Source of the DNA: Apostichopus japonicus
Taxonomy: Eukaryota; Echinodermata; Holothuroidea; Aspidochirotida; Stichopodidae
Length of the DNA stretch: 64,000 nucleotides
Direction of reading: 5' to 3'
NCBI RefSeq assembly: GCF_037975245.1
Contig: NC_092569.1
Span: forward strand, 19,957,001 to 20,021,000
Below the pieces are notes generated by a model, which worked only from the letters and a program-made list of their open reading frames with translations, searched no databases and was not told where the DNA came from. Positions 36,801 through 49,824 of the stretch are shown here, one piece after another. Position 1 is the stretch's first letter, and every line of letters starts with the position of its first letter. The position numbers and the translations under genes are program-made.

Positions 36801-39738
36801 ATATTTGATTTTCACTAGAGAGGGGAGGTGTGACACAAAACCCAAACAGCAAACCTAATCCACCCAAACAAACCACACCCCAACACAACCGCACCCAGAC
36901 ACCACCACAACCCCGTATCTGAGCACTGTCTACAGTTTTACAGTGTAAACATGTTCCTCTTTGCGTTATACCTTTTCACATTACTCTTTAGGTTGTGAAA
37001 AGGCAAACTCATTTTCTGTTTCTCATTTTAATGCATTGCATAATTTACGCTAACACTTTCCTTTACATCCTTTGACCACATAACCTGTGGCGTATTACGT
37101 AAATAAGTAATGCACTATAAAAAATCATACTATTATATCCTATTTACACATGTTTAAGGTTGTGGGCATTTTTGACCTTATTACGTCATAACTCTAGTCT
37201 ATTTTGTCATTTTGATATATACAACAATAGGCCAATGAGAATGGGGGAGAAGTTGCTGACATATTTAGTTTAGACAACCACATGCATGTAATTTAGTTGC
37301 TCGCTTCAAAATTTGAGAATAAATAACATCTCTTTAAAAGAAACTGGTATAACAGTGTTAGTATAATATTTTATCTCCCCATCAATCAGATATTCCAACG
37401 TCGCGTTGATGGTTCTGTTGATTTCAATCGGACCTGGATCAGCTACAAAGAAGGCTTTGGTGATGTCGGTCATGAGTTTTGGTTGGGTAACGATAAACTG
37501 TATTACCTCACCAATCAAGGCAATTATCAACTCCGGGTTGATTTTGTGATCAGAGATGGTGATCCATTCTATGCTAAATTTGACCGGTTCCGTATCAACA
37601 ATGAAAGTGACAACTATCGACTGTCTAGAATTGGAGAGTACAGCGGAAATGCAGGTTTGTGAACAGTTAGGCTATTGTGTGATTAAACTTTATAACAGAC
37701 AATCAATGCTTAAACGTCGTAAAACAAATTTCTCTCTCTTCTCTGAAATTAATTCGATGTAATCATGATTTAAAATCCAATCGGTTTAATTATAGTTGTC
37801 GTTGCTATAATTAAAATGTCAACGTGAAACCCTTCTGATTAGAATGATAATTTCAGGGCGATGGCAACAAGCCCGCCCTAGAAACTCGAGGGGGACTAAT
37901 ATGATGATATGTTGTATTCAAACCTGTGATTGGTGGACAATAGAACACCTCTAAAATAATAAGTAGCACATCGCTCAAACGAGCAATTCCCAAGTAAAGC
38001 CAAACAATCGATCAAAAAAATCGATAACCAAATATTATGAAACACATATTTTCTTAACTTGTTTGAAATAATTGAGAGTGAAAAAGTTTAGTGAGCACGT
38101 TCCAGTGATAAATGTAATGGGACTTAAAGGAGGTTACATGGTACAATAAATATATTACAGACTGTAATATATACTGACACTATCCCTGATAATTTTCACG
38201 ATGCATGCGCTACAGTAGTTTTGTTACCAATATGATTTTGTGGAAATATCCGTTTGAACTTACTTATGTATGTTTCTACAGACAATACACAGATATACGC
38301 TAGTGCTGAAGGGACAATAAGTCAACAATGTCACAATATCCGTTGTAGCAGGATACGTCTTAATTTAAAATCACTCTCGTTGGACGAATCCAGATCAATT
38401 TAAAGTTTTATGCTGAGCCTATAAAAGCAATCCACGGAAGCTTTGAAAGCACATCCAATATTATATTAATATTAAGAAGAAGACAAGAGGAAACCATATG
38501 TTTCGGTTGACGTACGTGACACGTTAAGATCGTAGGATAATATGGACAGAAGGAGAAGTATATTCATTATAATATTAATAATACTTTGTGAATAGAATTT
38601 TTAAGTAAACTGGTAATATTTGGATGTCAAATATGTTTTGATTAAGTCTGGCAATGTATTTCTTTATACGTAAGCTGCATGTAATCATTCCATGGTAATA
38701 CACGCTATAATAATAATAATTAAATATTTCACACAAGTTTTATCAAAGATAGTGATTTTTTATTACATTGATTTCGCTTACGTAAATTATGAGTAACTCC
38801 TTACCTGTATAAAGTTTGCATTTTATTACCACTTTTATGTTTATAATTTTATTTTGTTTTTATTGATGGCATTAAATAAAAATGATATTTCCGTATTTTA
38901 GACAGTAATCTTAAAAAGTATACAGACCAAGCGTTTAGCAGTTTGTCGGCATATTGAAAAATTAAAACAATGTAAAATAACAATGTCTTTTGGACCATAT
39001 TCAAGTTTACTGTTAGTAACTCAAATTCAGGTGAAGCGGCAAGGAACTCAATTGGGGAGTGGGAAGGGGGGGGTGGGAGTGGGTTTTCAAAACCTTCCAG
39101 GGATAGAGAGGCATGTGACATTGGGAAAATCACGTCCGTGAGAAAGACCCTATGTTAATTTTATTTGTTGTTTTTCAACGGCACATTACTTTCATTAAAA
39201 TTGTCTTTAAGTTGTCAAAATAGAGTATTTTCACAAAATTGGGAGGAGGTGAGAGATTCATCCCCAGCCCTGTGCCCGGATCTTCTTCACTTTTATTTTG
39301 TTTTTATCTTTTATCTTCAAGCATTATAATATGATAATAGAGATTCGATAGTTGATAATATGATATCTCGTGATGTTTTGAGATAATTTCCCAACTATGA
39401 TGCATATTACTCTATCACGACGTTGATTGTTTATGGTTTTATTTTCAACTCAATATGCATTACCATAATTAAAATGCGTTCATGTTATTGTTTAATATTC
39501 AGGTGGTGCTGGAGGTTTAAAGAATCGCTTGAATTATTCCTTCAGTACCTCGGACAAGAACAATGGAGGATGTTCGGATGACTACCATTGTGGCTGGTGG
39601 TTCCGGGATTGTAATTTACGTTGCCTCAATGGTGACTATCATGCAGCGCGGAATGTAAGGTCAGGTGTATCCTGGTATAGAGAGTCTGGTTCCTATGATA
39701 ATATCAAGTATACTGAGATGAAGATAAGGCCTGTCTAG
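29026..39738 (+). CDS. Gene B: secreted EGF-FReD (fibrinogen-related) protein, complete model
   Basis: Exons: 29026-29080, 31438-31524, 34264-34335, 34735-34844, 36073-36381, 37390-37654 and 39503-39738. They sum to 1134 bases, 377 codons plus stop, with all phases compatible (1, 1, 1, 0, 0, 1). The product has a signal peptide, a short N-terminal segment with one cysteine, Ser/Thr linkers, an EGF-like domain and a full fibrinogen C-terminal domain. This is the layout of ficolin-like/FREP-type secreted lectins. Binding to acetylated or other sugars in innate immunity is known for relatives but only inferred here. The unit straddles both duplication copies: exon 1 is in copy 1 and exons 4-7 are in copy 2. 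Confidence 0.8.
30050..30740 (+). repeat. Direct repeat of about 395 bp in intron 1 of gene B
   Basis: The segment from TATGGGTTGGCTGTGTTTGT to GAATGGTGTCGTCAC occurs at about 30090-30345 and again at 30490-30740, moderately diverged. The same pair exists in copy 2 (about 49825-50075 and 50220-50468), so it predates the large duplication. Confidence 0.85.
30741..31123 (-). mobile_element. Retroposed insertion with a 25-bp target duplication
   Basis: A perfect 25-base direct repeat starting ATGATGCGTGAATGG flanks it at 30716-30740 and 31124-31148. On the minus strand the insert begins TGGCAGTAGGCCATCAGC and ends in (TA)n(TG)n, which reads as a 3' tail. Long target duplications with a simple-repeat tail indicate LINE-machinery retroposition. 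The family is not recognised. Confidence 0.75.
31438..31524 (+). CDS. Gene B exon 2: N-terminal segment
   Basis: 87 bases, phase 1 at both ends, from GAACAG to GTAAGA. Encodes RDSDVRGYFKCTNKVAEKED, then MQVHTANE, with one cysteine that could make an interchain disulphide. No copy follows the duplicated signal exon at 48774. Confidence 0.7.
31525..32372 (+). other. Intron sequence of gene B
   Basis: No gene or repeat family recognised. A CCACC-rich tract lies near 32285-32315. Confidence 0.4.
32373..32517 (+). pseudogene. Decayed duplicate of the linker-exon module
   Basis: The intron end (ATTCTGTTTCACTCC...ATTCTAG at 32439) and about 70 bases of exon match the linker exon at 34735: TSALGSDNEVTLPLT-like reading. 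No matching donor follows, and the Cys-containing end is lost. Confidence 0.6.
32690..34057. mobile_element. 1.37-kb TIR element containing a nested TIR element
   Basis: The left end (GCGAATTTTTTTTCCCAAAC, AGGTTTGCAATT) is repeated inverted at 34013-34046. Imperfect inverted similarity continues inward (GATTGGTCGGAAAA and GATTGGCTGAAAAT). A second TIR element sits inside at 33048-33640. No transposase recognised; target duplication not clear. Confidence 0.75.
33048..33640 (-). mobile_element. 590-bp TIR element (GGCTT.ATAATTGACGCAC ends)
   Basis: Matches 51500-52090 along its whole length in the opposite orientation. Both ends carry ATTGACGCAC in inverted orientation. The interior has no coding potential, so it is a MITE-like element. 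Confidence 0.82.
34264..34335 (+). CDS. Gene B exon 3: Thr-rich linker
   Basis: 72 bases, phase 1 at both ends, from ATATTAG to GTAGGC. It encodes VPSGPNTTPYATTKEEQDVS plus a few residues. The preceding intron end is a diverged copy of the module before 34735, so it is a duplicated linker exon. It may be optional, since skipping keeps the frame. Confidence 0.6.
34735..34844 (+). CDS. Gene B exon 4: Ser/Thr linker
   Basis: Same length and phases (1 to 0) as 12208-12317. Reads TSEPGSSNEGTSLPVDTTS, then TNCLTSNGSVIQ. Confidence 0.87.
36073..36381 (+). CDS. Gene B exon 5: EGF-like domain and FReD start
   Basis: 103 codons collinear with 12859-13167. Six EGF cysteines are conserved (STC, YQC, AVC, KCYC, VNC). 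Then DCKNWYDAGNTTNGIYTIIP and CNMTDGGGWT, with donor GTAAGT. Confidence 0.94.
36355..36790 (+). repeat. Splice-donor minisatellite, copy 2
   Basis: Six units start at 36355, 36432, 36509, 36588, 36662 and 36739, spaced 74-79 bases. Each repeats the exon end and donor of the exon at 36073. Later units have decayed donors (GTAACT, GTAGGT, GTAAAT). Confidence 0.92.
37390..37654 (+). CDS. Gene B exon 6: FReD centre
   Basis: 265 bases, phase 0 to 1. Reads IFQRRVDGSVDFNRTW, GFGDVGHEFWLGNDKLYYLT and FDRFRINNES, and ends SGNA. All FReD core motifs are intact. Confidence 0.95.
37700..38600. other. Extra intron sequence not present in copy 1
   Basis: The intron of gene A after 14206 lacks this stretch. 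Sequence flanking it on both sides is collinear between copies. I find no clear terminal repeats or target duplication, so insertion here and deletion in copy 1 are both possible. Confidence 0.6.
39503..39738 (+). CDS. Gene B exon 7: FReD C-terminus with stop
   Basis: Reads FSTSDKNNGGC, HCGWWFRDC, CLNGDYHAAR, SGVSWY and YTEMKIRPV, then TAG. Paralogue of 15039-15274. Confidence 0.95.
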
Positions 39739-39861
39739 TGCGTTGTAGATTTTTAGAATAATTCTCAGCTTTGAATAATCTAGAGATAACTTAAACATTA
39801 TACACAGAGAATGATGATAAACTGATCACCATCGGCAGTGAAACAAGTCATTGATGTTGAA

Positions 39862-39867
39862 AATAAA
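39862..39867 (+). terminator. AATAAA polyadenylation signal of gene B
   Basis: 124 bases after the stop, at the same place as in gene A. Confidence 0.6.
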
Positions 39868-41796
39868 GAAACTGCTATCATTCTTATCATGATGCATATT
39901 AAATGTTGTTACACAGAGTGAACTTGTAAGTATTTTGGTAAATAGCTACTATATTTCCCTTTATATTACTCTAATATGTAATCTATAGACATTACGATTC
40001 AAGTAAGTGTCTGGAAGTTAGCAGCTTCCTTATTTTTCTTGTTGTCGTGATTTTGTCTTTCTTTGATTTTTTTTTTCATTATATTATAACTGGTTACCTT
40101 CCATACCTCACAGATCACTAGTTTATTGACTCATGTGTATAAATTGTAGCCTACGGGTTCTTAATGATAACAACAGATTTACGTTAGAGCTGATAATTAT
40201 AACCTCAGCTGGAATTTAGCAACTTCTGCTTTTTTTTTATAAAAACAAATTATGTTATAATAACTGGTTACCTTTCATACCTCACATATCACTAGTGGAT
40301 TGACTGATGTGTGTTAATTGTAGCCTGTGGGTTCTTAATGATAACAACAGATTAACGTTAGAGCTGATAATTATAACCTCAGCTGACAGACCTACTTAGA
40401 AATATAAATCATTCAAGTACAGATGCTTATTGGGCAAAGTAAATTAGAATAATTGTTAAATTGGACAGGGTTGTCAGTTGGTATATTAAATACATCGGTT
40501 ATTACTAATTGATTGGTAAAATACTGCCTTTGTTTTAAATTGTAACTGACATACTTTCTCACCAGGATTTAAACATCTACTCTGGCTGTATTGTAACAAG
40601 CTATAAATAAATTCAAAGCAGGAAAAGTTATCGTTGTTAACAATCTACATTAATGATTATAAAACAGTCTATGTACTATCATTCTTTATAAATCTTCTTT
40701 GTCGATCCAGAAATTATCGCAAATTTATTCGAAAAATATCCGCGAAGAAGAATACAACAGAAAAGAAAATCAAGAAAAAGGATAAATATTAGTATATATT
40801 ACGATTTGTTTTGCGACGAAATTAGTAATAGTTTCAAAGTTGTAGGCAAAATCGGATAATGCCGGACGAAGAATTGGCTAAGATTGTATTTATTCACTAT
40901 TATTCTTCAATAATGGTAAAGGCGAAGCAAAACCATATCAATTATTTATTTGTAGTTAATATCCATCCCATTTCCCCTTCCCTTATCATCGTGTACAATT
41001 ATCATTGAGTATAATTTCACTTTAATCTATTTCAAATGATTATAGGAAGAAAACATTCAAAATCATTTTTTGTAAATATAGTTATAAATATTATTTGGAG
41101 ATTCGATGAATATATGTAGTCACTCAAAAGTCAGCTTATTTCTTGTTATTGCCCTGTTTTCGTCGTTTTTTCTGTCTCCATAATGTCTCTAAAATGTGTT
41201 CTATAGTTTGGACCAATTCCAAGTTTAACAACCACCATTGTATGTTCAGATATATTAAATGGATTACCCATACCTAATATGCCAATTTACTTAATCCCGA
41301 CTCCCCAATCTGCTAATTAATATAATCCGTCATCGATATGTCACTTTAGAAACCTGTTGTAGTTTCCATCGTTAACGATTATGTCATGATTCACCCCCCC
41401 CCCTCTGTCCTCCCCCAGGAATCAGATTCCCTACATCGGAACCAGCTTCAACGGTCCCACGGTCACACTTGCTCCTTTATCAGTTTATTAAATCCTGGAT
41501 CCGTCTCAGATGACAATAGGTTCTTTCACTGACTGATGACGGTTGAGTCATTCTCGAGGAAACGATGTGTGATATTCTGTCTGTGTATGTATGTATGTAT
41601 GGGGGGGGGGGTTGGGGTGTGGAGTGGTGGGGAGATTCGAGCGTTAGGCTGCGTTATCTGACTGAGTATCATTGCCAGGCTAGTAAAATGAATATGAACA
41701 TCAGAAAAGACACTCAGGTAAAAATATTTGACATTATTCTATTTATGAGATTTCTCGAAATGAACGAAATATACGGAATGAAACGGTATGAAAGGG
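39868..41796. other. 3' flank of gene B
   Basis: Collinear with 15403-17179. A segment of about 175 bases ending GATAATTATAACCTCAGCT (ends near 40213 and 40384) is doubled here but single in copy 1. Confidence 0.6.
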
Positions 41797-41940
41797 TATG
41801 AACGGGATGAACGGGATGAATGGGATGAGCGGGATGAGCGGGATGAGCGGGATGAGCGGGATGAGCGGGATGAGCGGGATGAACGGGATGAACGGGATGA
41901 ACAGGATGAGCTGGATGCACGAGATGATCGGGATGACCGG
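41797..41940 (+). repeat. Short allele-like version of the 9-bp minisatellite
   Basis: About 16 GATGAGCGG/GATGAACGG units followed by GAAC units, at the position matching the 178-unit array of copy 1. Confidence 0.95.
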
Positions 41941-43579
41941 GAACGAACGAACGAACGAACAAACGATCGAACGAATTAAATTGAATTGAATGGAATCAAA
42001 TTAAAACCAAGGAATGAAATCCATCGAATTGAAATCTGTTGAAATTCATCGAGGAAATCGATGAAAAATCGGTATATCGATGAAATCGATAACCCATGTT
42101 GAGTAAGGTGCAGAGGTATACTATTATATTTAATTTGTTCATATTTGGCAAACCATTAATGTCACAATAATCCAAAAATATCCCAAACTAGAAATTTTAC
42201 TATAAAAAATAAATTTAAAAGTTTACTTACTTTGTCAGTGAACGATCAACATCCTTTTAATGAGTAGGTCAAAGATCGTTTCCGGTCAACAATAATGAAA
42301 TTATAAAAACTAATTACACCCGCTATTTAAACTAAGTACAGTATCATATAACTTTTTTTTATGATTTTATGTATGAAGCCTGTATGAATACCATATTTAA
42401 TATAACTGTTTCTTTTATCTTGTTTGTTTCTTTGTTATACTTTCTTTCATTGGATGTCAAAAAAAAAAAAGAACTGCACTAAAAGAACGAATGTGAAAAC
42501 CGAGAATACTCTCCCATAACGTTCACTCTGGTTTAGTAGTGTAAATGTAATACGTAGATTGGAGTCGATCTTAATCTTCACATCAAACACCGATAAATAT
42601 GTTTAACCTTAATAATTATTCGTGCAATTTACAGTGTGCAGCATTGCAAGTTACACTACCAACGAAAACAAAGCACAGGCCAGTATATGTTACTCGTACG
42701 TACTTTCATAGATGCGTAGTATTTTACTTGCTTACTAAGATCGTTAATATGAATACCAGAATTCCGAGCTATTTGAAAGAAATGCAATAAAACCAGGATT
42801 ATTCGAACTTCGAACTGTTAGGCAACGAATCCGAAACACTAGTAAATTTCTGCAGAAGAGGGCGACGTGATTTGAACTGTGTCATACGGTAAACGTTGTA
42901 GTGTGATAGTGATGTAGTGATATAGTGATCTATTTCCGCACCGCCACTTATAAACAACAGCTCATTATATGTTGGATGTTATCACAGTAAGCGTCAGCCC
43001 CGAACGAGTGTAGTCAATAATCTAACACTGGAAGCGTATATGATTTCTAGAAGGATACGTCTATAGATTTACGTAAACATTGGATGGTTTGGTATGTATT
43101 GAATGATCTTAGCACTAACCATACGCTATTGTTTAGGTACCATCACCATACATAAAGCATGTTGTATGCTTATCGTATTCAATTTACGCTCTTTTCATTG
43201 TTTGTGATTTAATTTGTTGATTTCATTAGTAATATCAATGTCATAATACAGTACGCCATATTTTCAAATCTAGGCATAGTTGACTTCAAACGACTAACGA
43301 GAAAACAGCAATATCTGCCAGTGTATATTTGTTTGTGTATCGTCACTTTATCCTGTATAACGAAGTACGCGAAAATTATTTTTTAATAATCCAATGGATT
43401 GTGTAGTTTATAGGCAGCTGATTTAAGTTCCTTTGAAAACAAACTGAGGAGAGAGTCTCAGTTTGGTTGATTGAATCTTTAGTCACGTTTAACTAGTATT
43501 GACTGTCTTGGTATAGTTTTGATCAATGCTACTGTCATCCAATGGAAGAAGGAACGAAGGTGTACTGAAGATATTCCAG

Positions 43580-44166
43580 AAAAGCTGAGCTTTTTACATA
43601 CAAGCGATTACACAAGGTCACCGTGAAGGAAGAAAAGTTGAGGGATGACCATCGAAAGACGACCACGTAAGTATGCATTCAAAATGATGCATCTCGCGTC
43701 AGTATGGACAGCGGTGGATGTGGACATAACCGTTTACATGCCCTACTACTCCCCTGTTTAAAAATGCTTCAAAGGTGCCTCAAATAAGCTCATGCTTAGC
43801 ATTGGATTGAACATGTACCTACAGTACAGATATGCGTCACTTTTTAGATGAACGGCGAGGTAATTATGACGTCAGCGATAAGTTTGTTTTTCATTTGCAA
43901 GCGAAGATGTTCACAAGTTGTCATTGTGCAGTCTTCAAGAAACCAATAGTATCACAGCACTTCCAGAAGATCGACGAAAGGTTGAACGTGACCGAGATCG
44001 CTTGATTAAACTCGTTCGAGGCGCTCTTCAAGACAAACAGAACATGACGTCATGTGTATCCAACATCGAAGAGTCCAAAAGTAATCCCAGACTGAAGCAA
44101 AAGCTGAAAGCTAGGACAAATCGGTTTGTCTACAAACCTGAGATAATTTCCATATTTAAATTTTAG
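43580..44166 (+). CDS. Two-exon fragment of a charged coiled-coil protein, copy 2
   Basis: Exon-like 43580-43666 (KRLHKVTVKEEKLRDDHRKT, donor AC|GTAAGT) and 43902-44166 (EDVHKLSL, PEDRRKVERDRDRLIKLV, then LKQKLKARTNRFVYKPEI) join in phase 2. The frame is open to TAG at 44164-44166, about 20 codons beyond the stop in copy 1. Mostly conservative changes between copies hint at past coding function. No upstream start exon was found. The family is unrecognised; it may be a pseudogene. Confidence 0.4.
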
Positions 44167-47100
44167 TAACTGATTGATATACCAATATGATTTTATCTAT
44201 GTTGTGACTGTAACAGTTGAACAGAAAGTATTTTCATTTCTAGTTACATCAGCTAATATGACTATGAATCAGCAAAGTGACTTTTTTGGTGTTTTTTTTT
44301 TTTTTTGCTGTAGGTTCTATTTAATGGCATTACAATGTAAGACTCTTGTTTCTCGATCACTGAAAAATCCTAATTCAGCTTCATGCATACAGGGTGGATA
44401 TATACATACCGAAGGAAATTCGTCAGGGACATTAAATGTCACCATGTGTTGCAAACTCGTAGACCTTACTAGAGCAGACATGTCTCTGTTTTCCAATTTG
44501 ACAATCAATACCGTTAATCTCTGCTCCTTCATGTGGATAAAGAAGATATGACATAAAAGAAACCTGTTCATAAGATTAACTACTCTTCAGCAGACTGGTG
44601 TATACTTAATTGGTTTACTATATACTGAATATGGCATTATATTGGCAGGTTTATGATTTAGATCTACATTGTAAATATTCATTATTCTTCAACAGCCTGG
44701 TGCGTATTCAAGTTAATAAACTATAAACTGTATATGGCTTTAGAGTACTAAGTGAGCGATTTGCAGCTAAATTGTCTATAATAGTAACAAGTTGCAATAA
44801 CCAATACAATATCACTGTCTGTCTATCTATCTGTTCTGTAACATGATTGTACAACATCTGACTTTTTTGACCGTACTAAGACATACTCGATACTAATAGC
44901 TAGTACAGTAAATACTGTTCATATTCCACAACCGTGCATCGGTAACTACTGCCCTGTGTTCGCAACACGGTAACATGTGTTACAGGTGGCACAGTAATTA
45001 CTGCAAAGCTGTTACACGTTGCACTACGAGTCCGAAAGGTGGAAATGCGCAGCGACTGGGTAACGAAGACTACTCACTAGCCGTACAATACGGAGTGCGT
45101 AGTCGGCGCTGGCACAACACGTAGCCGACACACTGCGGTGGTTATTTTAAACTGCATGCGAGATGGTAGCCTAACTTTTCTTGAATCGTATTAGTAAATC
45201 CATTTGATTGAAACATTCTTCACGGACAGGTGAGTGTGTGAAAATCTCAAATAGATACAGAACAGATACACAAAATGCAACCTAAGGTGGTGGAGGGGGG
45301 ACCAGGATTTGCCTTATGGGTAGTTCCACGTCTAAATTAGGCAATTACATAGAATTGTTACTAGAATTTACATTAACATGTGAACAAATTGTTATTTTTT
45401 TTCAATAAATCATCCTCGTTTAGTTAAATGGAATAATATGTCCTGCACTGTTCACAACACGGAGAAATAATGTTTCTATACGGAAGGTTCTAAACTATAT
45501 CAAAAGAGATGTGAGAAAGCAGTATTATTAGCAAGACTAAGTCCCTTTAGCATATGAGCCGTATAAAATGCATATAAAATAAAGCCATGAAAAGTAGGAG
45601 ATTATAAAAACCTGAATGAATATTACGAGAAAACAAAAAATCGACAGTTCCCAGTAAAGTTCAAACAAGACGCTATTATAAAAAGCAAACTAGATGATTA
45701 ATGAAAAGTAAATAAATCTAAGGTTGCTAGGAGAAACCTGGATTTTAAAGACTGTTAATAAGGGAGAAATCAATTATGAAAGAAACCTGATATAGAACGA
45801 CACAAGAAACAATTGAAATCTCCAGCATAAGGCCAAATATAGCCTCATTATGAAAAAGAAAATAAAAAGAGAAAATTAATAAAGAGGATAACAATGTATA
45901 TTGTGCCTTTTCTAGGATGAACAGTCCTTTTTCATTCACTATGTAAAGGGAAAAAGGAGAAAGAAACGAAAGCCGTCCATACTCATTAATATGAATTTAA
46001 CAAGTCGGTTAATTATTATTTGTCCTGATTATACTGTAAGGCATTAACTCCAGCTATATGCTTCGTGTGGTTTTAGATTGCGAAGTGTTTGAATTACGCC
46101 TACATTCAAAGTGACTTATTGCAGTAAGGTACATGTCTGTATCAACTCCTGTTTGTTTCTGTTCACGTGACAAAAACATAAAAATGCATGATCCTATATT
46201 TCCCGAGCATTACATGTCGAACACACATATACTATTCATGACCGACTATTTAAGATGTGGTAAGTAAACTCCATAGAAATTGAACGGTAATTCATAGCAT
46301 CGTACCATTCTGTTTGCACAGAAACTTATACACCTGAGTAACTTTGACCTGGATAGTATTACCATGACGTGGTACAGTAATACTTCGATACGGATAATAA
46401 ACCTATGTTATCAGTAACATTGATTTAATGTATAATTGATATTATTACAAACAGTGGTTTTCGTGTAATGGAAGACCCGACTGAATAGTTCGAGGTGAAT
46501 CTTTGCAGCTGTAGATCATTTACCACCATCCTTCGTAACAATCTCATAAACAAAATGTTTGAAAATGAAACTCACCCCACTCAATCCGTCTGTCCGTCCG
46601 TCCGTCCGTCCGTCCACCTATCCATCCATTCCGTCCGTCCAACCATCCATTCCGTCTGTCTATCTTATACCGGCTACTCCCATTTTCATAAGTGACAAAA
46701 AGGCTTTACAAAAAAAAAATTACAACCATGAGGGAATTGATGAATATCCATGAACCTTTTAATTGCTCGACAACATATGTCAATTTCTAAAAATCGATAT
46801 AGCACATCAGAACAGGTGCCAACATTCGGAATTAGACTCTGCTGAAATCTTAGAAAAATTTACATATGAACTTTTGTCATAACTTATAACCAATTAAAAC
46901 GCCCTTTTTGTATAATAAGAAAATAAGAAATCAAAGCCTCAGCTCTTTGACTGCATATGTGGAAAAGAAAACGAAACCGATTTTGGAACAAATTTAAATT
47001 TAGGAAATGAGTAAGAAACAGATTTAACTAACATTTCTTGGAGTTGATATCTACAGTTTATCAATACTGCGCAAAAATAATGTATGCTGAAAAGTATTAT

Positions 47101-47580
47101 CGTCTACTTGAAAAGAAAATTAATGTACCCTTCCCTGCCTGTTGCGACCATCGTGTGTTGTAATAGGATGTTCTTTTTAATATGTTTTTATTTTCACTTC
47201 TTTATCAAAGTTTCGCAAGCTTTGAGACACTGAAATAGATATGTGTTTTCCCAAAAAACTAGACCCATGTTGATATTAATAACCAAAGATGAGATCTTTA
47301 TTTCATTCACCTACTGAAAAACTCAACAAATATCATAAATGACCATTGCCACATATTTATGTGGTTGCGCACCCCTGCATTTTGCCTATATTCGAACCTC
47401 TTCTCCCCCACCTCTTCTCAAATTGTGGTAGATTAGATCAACAAATACAAATGTCCATCCTAAAACCAAGTGCATACATGACTATAAACTGAATATTTGT
47501 GGGACTCTAGACTTATGCTACCATGTGATATTATACGGGCAACCCCCACCCCCCCCCCCCCCCCCCACCACCCACCCATA
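44167..47580. other. Intergenic part of copy 2, no gene
   Basis: Collinear with 21660-27840 minus the LINE/GATA insertion (empty site near 45900) and two smaller blocks. Poly-T near 44291, poly-C near 47547. Confidence 0.5.
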
Positions 47581-47589
47581 CAACAGTTT

Positions 47590-47700
47590 TGGTGAAGACA
47601 ATGGATCGAGCAAAAAATGTTTGGAATACTCATTCTGTTTCACTTCTTTCTTTTTATGCCAATAGTACAACACAGAGTGCAGCTGTAAGACTACAGATAC
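47590..47700 (+). pseudogene. Decayed linker-exon module, copy 2
   Basis: Copy of 27846-27955. Same intron-end motif, no usable exon. Confidence 0.45.
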
Positions 47701-47929
47701 AGCCAAGATACACAGTTAACCACGTTCTGTTATAAACACTAGCCAACTTTTACACGCGTATAGACCGCGTGAATTTGATACTATTTATTCAATATCCTGA
47801 GTAAGTACACTCCAAGGATACAATAGGCAATTTAAGTAGTGTCCTACATGTGAAAGCAATATATGATTCCACATGTATAGTGTATACTGCATTAGTATAC
47901 AGCGTCAATGAACTTTGACCGTAATGATG

Positions 47930-48350
47930 GTGTTGGCGATGACTATGATAATGAGAATGAAACCATGGTAAGGAAGTGATGAGCTGGATGTTAAGATGAG
48001 GCCGATGAAGAAAATAATGATAGACCAGTGTGGAAGCTGAAAACAATGAGGACGACTTCGCAGATGACGATGGTGAGTATAGGGATGACGAGGATGAAGA
48101 TGATGTGATAAGGATGGGGAACACGACAAAGAGGAAGACGGTGAAATTGATGACAGTGGTACGATGAATATGACGATGGTGACGATGAATATGAAGATAA
48201 GAATAAATATTGTTACAAGGATGAGGATAAGATGAGTATGATAACGGTATATATGATGACGTTGATGACGATGAGGAAATCGAAAACGATGAAGTGGGTG
48301 ACGACGTAGGTGCAGATGATATTGACGATTGCGATGAACATACAATGATG
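47930..48350 (+). repeat. Degenerate GAY-rich block, copy 2
   Basis: Counterpart of 28180-28600. Confidence 0.75.
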
Positions 48351-48773
48351 TATATGGTCAAAAGTACAAACAATCAATGGATTGGTTAAAATGTCACGTT
48401 AATAAGGAAAGTTTTATAAACTGATTAATTCTTATCATATTGGATTAACATTTGACTTGTTCAGTACAATTTCAGCCAAGAATAGTCAAACAAACCACCA
48501 TTGCCTGAAAACTGCAAATCTCTCGTTTCCATGCCAATATGTTATTTACTTTTTATTTAAAATGACGTGTCATTAGTTACGAAGAGCCAAATGACAAAAT
48601 AGACATTAATATCAGCCAATCGATCTAATTGGCTGTTTAACAGCCGTACACGACCGTCATTATACCATCATGCCACTTCATATTGTTAACATCTTTTAAG
48701 TACGTCGCAGTTCTTGATCTGGATTTGGAAGTTTCATTTCATATTACCGAGGTTTGAATCAGGAAACAGAAAC

Positions 48774-48828
48774 ATGAAGTCGACCGTTATTTTGCTTTTG
48801 ACAGTAGCTTATGTATCCCTGATCAGAG
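48774..48828 (+). CDS. Gene C: orphan signal-peptide exon
   Basis: MKSTVILLLTVAYVSLIR with phase-1 donor GTAAGC, one residue different from gene B exon 1. The copy ends in intron 1 at 50468. No match to gene B exon 2 follows in the window, so either gene C continues beyond 64 kb or this is a stranded first exon. Confidence 0.65.
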
Positions 48829-49824
48829 GTAAGCCTATTGTAATTTCTTCTTAATGTTACTTAATGTCCATTCATATGTAAAACAGTGTAATGTGAAAGA
48901 TGTTGACTAGTTCACGTCTTCGTTTAATGTTTATTTTGTAATAAAATTCCTCCCATTTAAAAAAAAACGAATATATCTGCTTTTTAATACTACCTTCTAT
49001 TATCCGTATACATCGATACCTACCTTAGTTGACATTAGAAATGAAGCTCGAGTTTTATGAAGCTAATATATTATTTTGGCATTGCATATCGAACAGTACC
49101 AATATATCTACTCAAATGATGGCTAAGAAAACGTATGATATCCCTAATATGTTTTATTACAAACTTCACACAAAATTGTTAGATCGACTTATATATTAAG
49201 TATATTGTAAAGTTGTGTAATTCTGAGCCAAGGCAAGCCATATTTACAAATTACTGAATAGCCACTCGGTCTTAATTAGAAATCTGTGCGGTTACAATTA
49301 TTATAGTAATCAAATGTATATAGTTTTTTTTCCGTTTGATACAGAATCTCACGAACCTTTAGGTACAGAAGCCCTTAATTTCGAAACCTAAGCTACCTTT
49401 TAGACACATGATTTTATCATATGTTGACGCCTTTTATGGTACATGGACTAACTTTATATTATAGTTGTGAGTATTTTATAGTAACCTTTTATCAGTTCAG
49501 AGTAGTTTTTAATTCATTTAATACGTGTTTGATACCTAAATAGCAAAACTATCAATGTAATGGATTGAATATCATTTCAAATAACAAAGGAAAGAACAAA
49601 GAATAATATGGAATTTTCCAATTGGCATGTTACACTAATAGAGAGGTAATTCTATGCGACAAAGCCTTGGTGATCAATTGTTTTTTTTTCAAATCAATTA
49701 ACTATTTGCTCGTTAAACTGAATCATTTGGTAGCAATTTTAGTTCTTCTGATCAATGAAAGTCTCATTTTAAGGGTTTTTTTTTAGCTTAAAATTGATCA
49801 ATGAAAAGTGAGAAAAAAAAACTG